Shown one piece after another: positions 34,020 through 44,175 of a DNA stretch of 64,000 nucleotides. The notes beneath the pieces are model-generated. The model was not told the DNA's origin, did not search any database, and saw nothing but the letters and a program-made list of their open reading frames with translations. Source of the DNA: Fragilaria crotonensis. Taxonomy: Eukaryota; Bacillariophyta; Fragilariophyceae; Fragilariales; Fragilariaceae. Numbering within the stretch: position 1 is the first letter of the stretch; every line of letters begins with the position of its first letter. Where the stretch lies: NCBI GenBank assembly GCA_022925895.1, contig JAKSYS010000277.1, positions 1 to 64,000 on the forward strand. The letters are read 5' to 3'. Both the position numbers and the translations under genes were made by a program.

Positions 34020-34711
34020 GGCGTTACTGCACGTTTGATGAAGTACGATGTGCCTATGCCTTCGAATAAATGATAAATATGATGGATTGGTATGCGTCCT
34101 TTCACGAAAAGCCCCAGACCAGGAATATAAAAATGAATGAGTTGCAATCGTGGTGATAAAATGCACCAGGTATGATCTAATCTAGATAGCATGATCGATT
34201 TTGATGGGGTTTTCGGTTGGGTTCGCTTTTGGGTCAATTTGGAAGTCTGCCAGCATGATACGATATATAAGCGCGCAATTTTCTTCCGTTGAACGTCTAC
34301 TACGACCTACAACGTACTAGGAGTACTGGTACTGTATAAAGAAGAGTCATCGTAAAATCATACGACAGTCGCTACTACGTATGCATAGTTCGTATGTGCT
34401 TGCAGATATGTCATACTGTACTACGACGTAGCACCACGAGTCCTTGCGACAGTACACAGTACTGTAGTACTCAGCGTGCCCATATCCCATATCCCATACC
34501 CCATACCTGGTACCCCATACCCCATACAGTACTTACACCAGGTATTAGTACCTGCTTCTCTAGACATGTGGTATCTTCAAAAACGTATGTGGAGATTCTG
34601 CAAGTGCTTTGCGCTCTCCCTTGATTCTTCGCCCCAGCAAAACAAAAAAGACACATCAACTCGCCACAGCATCAAAACATCCGTTCATATCCTCAATCTC
34701 TCTCACGCCAT
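34020..34711. other. Intergenic, GTAC-rich, with CCCATA microsatellite
   Basis: About 690 bp between divergent genes (JmjC paralogue 2 and the phosphatase). It contains GTAC palindromes at 34310-34470 and a CCCATA/CCCATACC array at 34479-34527. Confidence 0.6.
34479..34527. repeat. CCCATA-type microsatellite
   Basis: Irregular tandem CCCATAT and CCCATAC units, interrupted once by CTGGTA. Confidence 0.85.
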
Positions 34712-36267
34712 ATGAGTTCGTTAGGTTGGAACCTTGGTCGTGCCGCTCTTTGGGCGTCCCTTGCTGCGGTAGCGCTGGTCCGAGGTCCTCAACATTGCAT
34801 TTATGAGGATTCTCGACACGACATCCCGTCGAATCTTGATGAATCTGCTTTCGATTCCAACCTATATCATCAACTTCAAGCTCCATATCGTGACTTCGCT
34901 TGCCTGCCGCGGCATATACATGTATCGCAAGCATCGAATGTAGACGAGCACAACAAAGTTAACATGACCATATCGTTCACACTCGAATACCGACACTGCC
35001 GAGATGCTACTCCTCATGTGGTATATGGACACGAATGGCATCCAGAGCAATCTGCATCTGGTGAGAAAACGCAGTTCAACTTCACGTCCTCGCTTACTGG
35101 GGAGTATTACAAAAGCAATTGGATTTACCATGTGACACTTCCCGATCTACAAGCCGGCAGTGTGCAATACTGGTATCGCATTAGTGTGGAACCGGCCGTG
35201 GGTGCAAACGCAAGAACCAGTCGCCTACTTCGACGCATGTCATCGCCCGAGGAGACTCCAGCTTTACACTTTACAACCCCACCGACACCTGGAAGCCCCA
35301 CGACTATTGCCTTGATTGGAGATTTGGGCCAGACTGTTAACTCCACGAAAACCATGTCACACATTCACAAGGCTGCACAGAAAACATCCTTCAATCCACA
35401 CCCGTATCACTTGTGTTGATTGTTGGCGATATGTCATACGCCGATTCCGATCCGCATCGCTGGCCCAGCTGGTTCGAACTCATGGAACCATTGCTGAGAT
35501 CAACACCTGTTGAAGTTGCCGCAGGCAATCACGAAATCGAATGCGACGATGCCACTCAGATACCCTTTTGCCCTACGAGCACTACTTTCGGAACGCAAAT
35601 CGATTAGGACCAGCGGAAATCGCTGCGATCGATCCGAACTATCGCCAGACTTTGTGGAATCATTCATGTTCGACACCGTCGGCCTTCGTGGGGAGTTACA
35701 ATTTTGGAAACGCCTTTATCAATTCCAGCATGGGTTGGTACAAGTCATTGTTCTAAGCTCGTACAGTGACACTCGACCGGAATCAATGCAATACAAGTGG
35801 TTGGAAGGTGTTTTAAAAGGAATTAATCGCAGCGTCACGCCTTGGGTTCTGGTGGGGTTTCACTGTCCTTTGTATACAACCTTTTGGGGCACAATGGTGA
35901 GCATCAAACGACACAAATGAAGGAGCATATGGAACCTCTCTTCGTCTTGTACGGAGTTAACTTGATTGTTGCTGGTCATGACCACGCTTATTCCCGATCC
36001 TATCCAGTTGCCTTCGACAAGCGAGACCCGAACGACAAGGCGCCCATTTACATGACGCTCGGTGCCGGTGGCAACCGGGAGCTCCATGCGCGGGCATACT
36101 TACATCCCGAGCCAGAAGAGTGGGTTGCAAAACGAGATCGTTTTGAATACGGCTATGGAAACTGGTTTGTTCAAAACGCGACTCATTCTCATTTCAATTG
36201 GGTTCGTGATGGAACGACGACGGAAGGTGTACATGATCATGTTTGGATAATTAATCCTCACGTGTAA
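34712..36267 (+). CDS. Purple acid phosphatase, frame interrupted
   Basis: Secreted or vacuolar binuclear metallophosphatase, often induced by phosphate shortage in algae. The start at 34712 opens into a signal-peptide-like segment (A-A-L-W-A-S-L-A-A-V-A-L-V). A fibronectin-like N-terminal domain follows. All five metal motifs are visible in order: G-D-L-G-Q-T, G-D-M-S-Y-A-D, G-N-H-E, G-F-H-C-P-L-Y, and G-H-D-H-A-Y-S-R. The C-terminal T-L-G-A-G-G-N-R-E is also typical. The homology moves between frames about four times (near 35390, 35560, 35735 and 35895) without insertions, so introns are unlikely. The usual W-H in the fourth motif is F-H here. Either several indel errors or a recently decayed gene. 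Confidence 0.85.
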
Positions 36268-36926
36268 TGTACACAACGAGGGAGCATGTGGTTGCAGTGA
36301 AGGATGTCTCAAGAGTTGTGTGTGGGCATCAGTTCCATTGCAACATCATCATGACACATCCTCGTTGAGACGGACAATAATCTACCAGTTGGAACTTGTT
36401 GGAATCGACTGCTTGTTGGGAATAGGGTGCTCTGCTAGACCTACACCAGCTCTATGATCTAATTCGAATTAACTCTTTCTGATTCACTTCTGTAACTTTT
36501 TCTGATTCACTTTTGCTTTTTGCATGTTAGACTTCTAAGGATCCGATTCCTTCAAATCTCGTTCTAAAGTGTACAGGTTGCTTCGACGAAGTACCACGGG
36601 GTTTAGGATTCAAACAAACAATTGGAAAAGGCAAATTGACATTCCATGACACATGTTACAGGCGACAGAAAGATGTTGCAGATTGCTGTCATGGTGATGA
36701 CCACGACGAGTTGCTCCAGCTTGCTGTGATACCATGAATGACTCGAACACGCAGCAAAATCTCCACAAGCCCGTCATTCTTGATCTGCTGGAGCCGACAA
36801 ATAGTAGAACATGGAAAAGCTCACTTGGCGTGATATGGCATACTGGTCAAGAACTCCGTACTTTCTGCATCCGTACATTGATGCTTACGAGAAGAGTAAT
36901 ATTCCTTGGCGTTGAATTTCCACTCG
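36268..36926. other. Intergenic between convergent genes
   Basis: About 660 bp, 3' regions of the phosphatase and the CRAL-TRIO gene. It contains a small duplicated TCTGATTCACTT motif near 36480-36510. No gene is supported. Confidence 0.45.
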
Positions 36927-38132
36927 TCATCGCCTCCGAAAATCGGGGCGGAACTGCTTCTCAACTAGGGCGTCCAAGGCGACCTCACGCGCTTCAGGAT
37001 CATCTGGTAAAACATGCAATTTCTCGCAAAATTCCTTGGTAAGAAGTGGTTTGATTATTCCCAAGAACATCTGCGCAGGCTTGCTGAAGTTCGTCATTAA
37101 CAGCACGCCCATACGATCTGGGAAGTGATCTTGCAACATTACAACCATACGTTTTATAGCCCCCATACCCATCAACATCCCCAGATTAAAGCCTTGGCCA
37201 TCTACAATACAATTGAATCGCCCCACCTTGCCACCGGTTCGATACAAGGAGTCAGCGACGGCTCTTTCTAACGAGTTCATAATTGCCCGGACCCATTGCA
37301 CTGGATCTTTTACACGACTGGCGGACAAACGGAGCCATACGATGCTGTGACCAGCGCTGTTGACTGTCAAAGATGGAGAATAACCCCTCGCGTAGACAAA
37401 TCCTTGTGCATTCTCCTGTATCGCTGATGGTGAAATGCACCAAGGTTTATATTTTTCTCTCCACTCCAAGGTATGCCTGACACTGACTTCCGCGTTACAT
37501 CCCGTGGACGAACACAACCCGAAAGGAAAGTTTGTGGTCAAATCTTGGGGCCATTTCATTATCTTGAGGTATGCATGCAATAAGTGCGTTCCATCACCCC
37601 GCCACCAGCTACTTCCTCCAGGCCCTCCCCAAGGAACGGTTGTGGCTCGTCGTTCCAAATGTGGCACTGCATCTCGTACACGGCGTGACAGTTCTTTGAC
37701 CAAGGCGTCTTCGTTTCTGGAAAGATTCAAGTCCAGCGGTGAGAAGGCTTTTGGATATTGTGATATGCCTGATTTTCCTTTTTGTTTGAAGCGACGCCAT
37801 GGAATCAGTTTGGAGAGCAAATTCCCTTTCTTGCGCGCTCGCGGCTTTTCTTGTTCTTCTCGTTTTACAGGCTCGCCTTTGCGTGCATTGAAAATGTGCA
37901 GGTCGACACCTGCTGAAGGCTCGATTGCTACAGGTTGCATCGGCGGCTGAGCAAGCTGTTGAAAATTCCAGATAGAAACACAGAGAGGGGATGTCGTGTG
38001 TGGCGAAGACGGACGTGCCGTGCCACACATTTGTGAGGACACAACACCAATCATCATTGTGAGGAATACAGCCACAACCGCAATCGCCACATGAAATCTG
38101 CCAGGATTTGGTTCTTGCGATGGAGCTCTCAT
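36927..38132 (-). CDS. CRAL-TRIO (Sec14-like) domain protein with N-terminal membrane helix
   Basis: The open frame runs from 38666, but its first part crosses a GTAC palindrome cluster (38400-38440) that is intergenic in character. I therefore prefer the ATG at 38132, just before a transmembrane helix (V-A-I-A-V-V-A-V-F-L-T-M-M-I-G). The longer form would add a second hydrophobic segment (38281-38330). A basic stretch (K-P-R-A-R-K-K-G) follows. The C-terminal half carries the CRAL-TRIO lipid-binding fold: F-N-C-I-V-D-G-Q-G-F-N, L-Q-D-H-F-P-D-R-M-G and I-I-K-P-L-L-T-K-E. Such proteins bind and exchange phosphoinositides or other lipids. A membrane-anchored form suggests lipid transfer at a fixed membrane. 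The frame is intact. Confidence 0.75.
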   Translation of the reverse strand: MRAPSQEPNPGRFHVAIAVVAVFLTMMIGVVSSQMCGTARPSSPHTTSPLCVSIWNFQQLAQPPMQPVAIEPSAGVDLHIFNARKGEPVKREEQEKPRARKKGNLLSKLIPWRRFKQKGKSGISQYPKAFSPLDLNLSRNEDALVKELSRRVRDAVPHLERRATTVPWGGPGGSSWWRGDGTHLLHAYLKIMKWPQDLTTNFPFGLCSSTGCNAEVSVRHTLEWREKYKPWCISPSAIQENAQGFVYARGYSPSLTVNSAGHSIVWLRLSASRVKDPVQWVRAIMNSLERAVADSLYRTGGKVGRFNCIVDGQGFNLGMLMGMGAIKRMVVMLQDHFPDRMGVLLMTNFSKPAQMFLGIIKPLLTKEFCEKLHVLPDDPEAREVALDALVEKQFRPDFRRR

Positions 38133-38801
38133 CTTTAATGCAGCTTGGTACTCGTCCAGTGCGTGGTCGGAGTTATGAGTATTGTAGAGACAACCAGTGG
38201 CAGGAGATTGCAGGATTGATCCAGATTTCTCTTGAACGATGAATCGAATGATCTGTAGAAATTCAGTATCATATATCGCCAAACAGCCGATTCCCACGAC
38301 GACAAAAAGTGAGCCGACGAAGGACGAAGGGCGGCGACTGGGTGTCACAGTGAAACGTATTCCCACCAAGGCGAAATCGAGACTTCCCAACGACTTGAGT
38401 TGTACTGGAGTACGTACTAGTAGTACACCAGTACTTAGCATTCTACCTGTCTGGACGTCTGGACGTCTGGACTCCATGTGCAAACATGGTGACGAACAAT
38501 GCATTACGTACTCCGTGTCCAATAGTGAGTATGGTACTTGTATGGCAGGTTTCACGTCCCAGAATCCTGGCGCAGGACGTGATATATATTCTACGATGGA
38601 TGTGGGAAATACCTCTTGTGACGTCACCAAAGCAATGTTTTCTCGTGTTGGAAACAAGCGTTCCACAATGAGATTGCAGACCGTTCAACACAACAGTTGC
38701 ACTCTTTACAATTAACCCGACCCCGACAGTTGCCTTCTAAATACCCTTTAGAATTGAACTGTCAGAGTGAGGTTAATTGCACGGATGATTGACCAAGGAA
38801 T

Positions 38802-40024
38802 TCAGACCGTTTTTGTCAATGCTGGAATGCTTATTCGTTTGATGCCATCGACTGACATGGTTTGCTTGTAATTGTAATTGACTGCAGGTGCTTCTTCATC
38901 CTTTTGTTGGGGCTTCCACTCGTTCCGACAATCTGTGACGTATTGCACACTGGTTTGTTGGTCTAAGAAAAATCACAAAAGCCTAGCATGAATAGTACTA
39001 CTACTTCTTGTTATAGGTGTAGCGTCACGTAGCGAGCCGCCAACAAAAATGATCACTAACCATCACCAATCTATATTATATCAACCTCATTAAGAAGAGG
39101 GGGCGATGCATGTGCTGGTATCTGGGTATGTAGGAGTGGTCATGTTAGTCTCACATATTGCCGCATTTCCGTAGGATTCTGAGCAAGATTGGAAGCATTG
39201 CAGTCCTCGCCGTTTACATTGTTGTCGTCTTGCTTGGTGCATGATGTCAACCCCACGTCAACCATAACTGTCATAGGAACTCCAAATGCGTTCTGATAAG
39301 CCATTTTGGTTTGACGTAGCTAAATGACCATGCAGCGGTGCCGGGCAAAGCAAAAGCACAATAGTGATCCATGAGTAGATTCAAGAAGGCACCGGAATCC
39401 CCGCGTGCTGGTCTGGTGGCACAGTATTGAACCATGTAGATTTGCTTGTTGCCATTCTGCTACAAATGCCGCCCATTATTCTTGACCTGCAACTTCTGAC
39501 ATTCGCCGAGTCGCACCTCGTTCCCCTGCTGTTCTTGTGAGTACATCAACTCCAAGTCAGATCCGTGCTGGTTTCGTAGCAGTGATGAATGCAGTCATCG
39601 TTGTTGCCCTCACGACCCCAAAAATTCTTTCATTACGGTAAGCATCAACGGATGTGGCCATGAGAGTCAGGTTGTTGCCTATTTCTTAGTACTGAAACGC
39701 TCCTTGTTTCCAGAACGCACAAATTGGTTCGCCGGAGGCGGAAAAGGACCAGAGGGACCACTGCGTATTGGTAAGCAAGTTGCACTTTTGTACCTCAAAG
39801 TCGTTATGTGACATCTGTTGGATAGATAGAGTGGGCGACATTGAAGCTTGAATAACCCCCGCCGATGGATCAACAGGAAGCAATGAAGAATCAACTTTCG
39901 AGCAGTCTTTGGCACACTGTACGATGCATCGAGCCCTGCAAATCCCAGAAGTCGTAGTAACCCGCACGACAAATGAAGAGAAGAGGACAAATACAAGCTT
40001 AGAGGTGGCATTGGAAGGCAGCAA
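38802..40024 (-). CDS. Candidate secreted Cys-rich multi-exon gene
   Basis: No single ORF covers it, but successive minus-strand stretches look like exons. At 40024 an ATG opens a signal-peptide-like segment (L-V-F-V-L-F-S-S-F-V-V) followed by C-R-A-R-C-I-V-Q-C-A-K-D-C. Around 39550-39600 is D-D-C-I-H-H-C-Y-E, around 39380-39440 Q-Y-C-A-T-R-P-A-R-G-D-S-G, and around 39180-39310 a stretch with T-S-C-T-K-Q and E-D-C-N-A. A last exon (38802-38962) begins after a TTTTTCTTAG acceptor and contains Y-V-T-D-C-R-N-E-W-K-P. Paired cysteines and the signal peptide suggest an extracellular protein. The exon phases I tried do not all agree, so the model is unresolved and the family unknown. Confidence 0.38.
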
Positions 40025-41289
40025 TGATGCTTCCCACTTCCGGTGATTGGTGTTCTACTATTTCCATAATCGTCAACCGACCGGTGCGATGTTTCGCCAC
40101 AACAAAATTGATAGTCACCCAACTCGCGACACTACTCAATACCAGAGCGTGTCCCGCAGTCAACGATGGGTGCCAGCATTCCGGATATGGCATGCAATGC
40201 AGCGAACCATGCGTGTGCGAGGAACGTGCCGACGACGGTAACCACTTGACTTCGTCCATGAGGTTGAATAGCTAATTACACGGTGACAACAGAGAAAAGC
40301 GCAGATTGCAAGATCACTTGGCGGAATTTTACTCTATGATTTTGTATGCGCAGTATAAAAGATACCACGCTGCGCGCGAGGAGGGTTGAGGGTGAAACCT
40401 GCCATACAAAGTACGATGTACTTGGAGTACCTCATTAAAGTACGTGGGTATTGTATATGCATAGAATAGACGGTATGCAGTATGAGCATACGATCGAAAA
40501 CGGACTGCCGACTGAAAATGGAAAATGGATGATTGAAATCGTGATGGCATTCCTGGTTGTTCCTGAAGGCGAAAAATTGAGCGTTACAAAAGTAACGGTT
40601 ATTAGAAGAAGAGGTTAGAATGATAGGCATACATGTATGACATACAAACATCTTTTTTTTTTTGGATTACGAAAGCTCAGTTTACATACATAGCGCCTGG
40701 CGCCTGCGGATCATGGCGGTAGGCGAGCATATACAAGGTCCTCAACATATCAAGTATCAGCACGCTTTCGTGAAAATGACAAAGCTCCTTTCCGATGTCA
40801 CGCCACTAAGCTTGTCCATGTTGGCCAAGTTATCGCGGAAAGGTTGGTTGGACAGTTTGCACCATGTTGTCCGTGAGAAGCATTGCGAGCTTGTGGCATG
40901 CACGACTTTAGCATGACGGAGAATCGCATGTGAGAAGACGAATTCCGATGGGTGCACCGGTATTGAAGGTATCTACCGGTAGTTCAGTGGATGTGTAGCA
41001 ATTAAATTCCAAAGTGTTGTGAATGGTGGAAGTTGCACGCTTGAAGGACACTGTGGTGAATCAAGCCTGGTGCAGGCATCGCACATAATCCAGTCCATGA
41101 ACCTTGTTATGCTGTAATCATGTATGTCTTGTACATTTATGACGCGTAATGAACAGAGACCGTTGGCATGAAAGGTGGCGCGATACCGCAATGTAGACAA
41201 TATACTTCGTAAATACGAAATTAAAACATGGACTTTCGGGCATCAACAGCTTCTTCCCACCCTCCCCATCACAACGCTATTACATCACA
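40025..41289. other. Intergenic, nothing assigned
   Basis: About 1.26 kb. It contains an 11-12 bp T run near 40652 and some GTAC motifs. Short ORFs show no recognisable domain. Confidence 0.4.
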
Positions 41290-42243
41290 CTACACGCTGA
41301 CCTGCTCCGTGTCAACATTGCTCTTGACATAGGATTCTGCCGCTGCCACAGCAGCATCCACGACCGATTTGTGAATGTGCTGCACTTTGTCCACAGCCGC
41401 CGCCGCACTGGCCAACAACGCGTCGTCCACAAGACCCGCACCTACATCCCCTTGTCCGTCATGAGCACCGTCGTCATCATCATCATCCTCACGGTCACCT
41501 GCCGAAACACTACTAAACGCCACAATCGCAGATGGTGCTGTCGTCAAACCATCCGCCGACAACACGGCCTGCACCATTTTCTTATTTTCACGTCGGTACC
41601 GCATGCGTCTCCAAATGTTCTTTCGCAACAGCCAATCGTGCGTTGGTCTCCCCTTGACATACTTTTGATTGTATATAAATTCCTTCCCCTCCTCGAGTGC
41701 CTGCCAAGTTTTGTACGATCGTGTGGCTTCGACTGCGGCCACATCCATTTCTTGTACGACTTGTTCATCCAGCACGGTCGACGTCACTCTACGACGCTTG
41801 GGTTTGCTTGGATTCTGACTGTCGTTATTGTCAGTATCGTCGTTGGTTCCGTCTTCCTCCTTGATTGTTACAACTTTTTTCTCTTGATCCACAGCATCCA
41901 CTGGCACGTCAGGATCCTTGGGAGCAGGCACCTCAACTGCATCTGCTGCTGTTGTTGTTGGTGCTACTGCGGCTGCTGCTACAGCAGCAGGTGCAGTCAA
42001 TGTCGTGACGACAGCCCTGGCTCGTTTCAGAGCATCATGGTCGCGTAAATTGTTTCGTCGGGCAATCATGATGCGTCGCATCAAACGCTCTTCATCGTCT
42101 CCATGACCCTTGACGAAATCACGACAGGCATACCGAAGGCTAGCACCGACCGCAAGGGTTTCCCATTTTTGATACGTGGGACTTTGACGAACAATCACTT
42201 CATCAAAGTCAGCAGGGCGGGGACCCATTTTGGGACCGGGCAT
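41290..42243 (-). CDS. Nuclear-type protein with a duplicated basic-aromatic domain
   Basis: From the ATG at 42243 the protein has 317 residues (an upstream ATG at 42303 adds 20). Two related domains are visible, at about residues 21-66 and 173-223. Each has Y-x-x-W, a Gly, an aromatic-basic Y, then V-K-G and a basic helix ending R-R-x-N/R-E-N. Compare S-P-T-Y-Q-K-W-E-T-L with S-Y-K-T-W-Q-A-L, and F-V-K-G-H-G with Y-V-K-G-R-P. Between them lie an Ala/Thr/Val-rich linker, an acidic patch and a likely nuclear signal K-P-K-R-R-R. A D-rich run follows the second domain (41470-41490, a CAT-type microsatellite on the plus strand). A DNA- or RNA-binding role is inferred only from charge. The frame is intact. 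Confidence 0.7.
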   Translation of the reverse strand: MPGPKMGPRPADFDEVIVRQSPTYQKWETLAVGASLRYACRDFVKGHGDDEERLMRRIMIARRNNLRDHDALKRARAVVTTLTAPAAVAAAAVAPTTTAADAVEVPAPKDPDVPVDAVDQEKKVVTIKEEDGTNDDTDNNDSQNPSKPKRRRVTSTVLDEQVVQEMDVAAVEATRSYKTWQALEEGKEFIYNQKYVKGRPTHDWLLRKNIWRRMRYRRENKKMVQAVLSADGLTTAPSAIVAFSSVSAGDREDDDDDDGAHDGQGDVGAGLVDDALLASAAAAVDKVQHIHKSVVDAAVAAAESYVKSNVDTEQVSV

Positions 42244-44175
42244 TGTGTGATGTATTGTAAATACCGGTTTGATACGAGACGGAACAAGACGATGGACGAG
42301 CACTGGAGTATCCTCTCGAATCTAGTATCTCAGTTCTCAGAATGTACTGTGCCTCTGCTGCCGTGATGCGAAGAAAGACAGAATTGAGAAGCGGCAATCG
42401 GTGGGATAGGAAAGATGGAGCTGTGTGATTCCGAGCGAATGGCGGACATGCAATGAAGAAGGAACTCATGATGTGAGCCATTTTAGCATATGCAACGTGA
42501 ACGAGAACGACCACTCTCGGACGAGGGCGACAGGGCCATGGTTCAAGGTTCGGGAGTATAGTGTCAAATCTCAATTCCTTCTCCCTTCTGCTCCCCACAG
42601 CTCGAAGTCTTCCGTGCCGATGTCCAGAGGCCAAGTTGTACACCGAGTCGCTACAATAAAAGTATGTAATAGGACATGGTCCCTCTTCTTACCTCCAAAG
42701 GGTTGTGAGTCCAACTTGTACTTCGATTGGGGGGGTTTTGAGTCCGAACACCACAGCTTGTTTTAACGACCAGTGGGTGATTCGCGGTCAAGTCGACCTC
42801 TCGGCGACGAGCGACGAGACGTCCCGAAGGAATTGTACCTACCGTAGTACGCCCTTCTGGTATAAATACTTCAGGTACTGGAGTACCACGAGTACCTGGT
42901 ACCGGTACGACAGTACTGAGTACGGAGAACGTGTGCTCGTGGAATTTGTACTACACCGGAGTACGACATTAAAGATGTCGGCTACAACATATATGCACAG
43001 ATGTGTTCCATACACTGTATGCATACTGAACTCTACAGTAGCGCAATGGCTTACAAGTACTCGAGTACAACGTACCTGGTAAAATGTACCAGGTACTGTA
43101 CTTGTCCTCCAAGTTAGCACTACAATACCTGGTACTGTACTAGTACCTGGTACCAAAGGCTATCATAGCCACAAGTCTCATACCGAATGTTTCTGAGTTC
43201 GAAATCCTTTGAGCTCATATGTACGACTACTCCAGGAGAGCCTTGCAATGTTAATCAGGCAGACTGTTATCCACCCAGGAGGTCTTGGCATGCAGACCTA
43301 TATCTGGTATTAGCCTGATAAGCTTCTAATCATAACCACAATTAAGGTACGTTTAGAGGATCTTCTGTGCCTTGTCGGTCAACACTTTTCATGATGACTT
43401 GCCAATACTAGCTATTTCAATCATAATCTCATTTCTTTACTTTCCTCTATGATTGGTGCACTAATCCTACGATGATGACTTGCTTTGTAATTCTTGACAC
43501 GCTCAGAAGGTGGTAACTTGAAGCTAGTACCTGTAATTGCTTCCTTGTTGATTAAAAAAAGTTGCTATGGTAGCACTATGATGGTGACAAATGCAATTGT
43601 ACAACCGTTATCATCATCATCATCATCATCAGCCACTCTCACACTTATGTTTCATGGTAGAGTTTTTCACTTGTCCTCAACAGAGGAACACCATTGATTG
43701 CTGCGATCTATTTGCTATTGGTCATGTTGATAAAATCCTTTGGTGGAAGAGCATGCCAAAGCTTTCAAGAGCATTGATCACGTATCCAATCTCTGATCCT
43801 TGTCGGAAGCATACCTGCCACCTTGAATGTGTCAAAAAAAGAGAGCAATCCCAACTAACCTTCCTATCAGAGACTATTTTCTATTTTCCATCCACATCCG
43901 TCCAATTTAGGCTGTAGGTAGATGTACCGGCACCTGGTACTGGGAACTACAGTATCTGGTAGTAGATTACTGAGCACTGAGTACTAGTACCGGTAGTACT
44001 CGTAAACTTTAGGGGTCAGCAGCACGATAGCACGCTAGCACGTTAGAACAGGGCGTCCGTCTTCGTCCACTCTGATCGAAGCCAATCAAAATAAACTGGA
44101 CGAACTGGTCAATCGTTTATTGATGGATTTCCAGGACACCACAGGGTCAGGTTGATATCCATACTCGCCGCAGTC
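42244..44175. other. Intergenic, strongly GTAC-rich
   Basis: About 1.9 kb. The densest GTAC clusters of the window are at 42836-43155 and 43920-44000, with several ACCTGGTAC or GGTACCAGGTAC units. An ATC/TCA trinucleotide microsatellite is at about 43610-43632. ORFs here are short and unrecognised. Confidence 0.5.

Noticed and set aside
43600-43640. CRISPR-like or structured repeat
   Set aside because: Only a simple ATC/TCA trinucleotide microsatellite.
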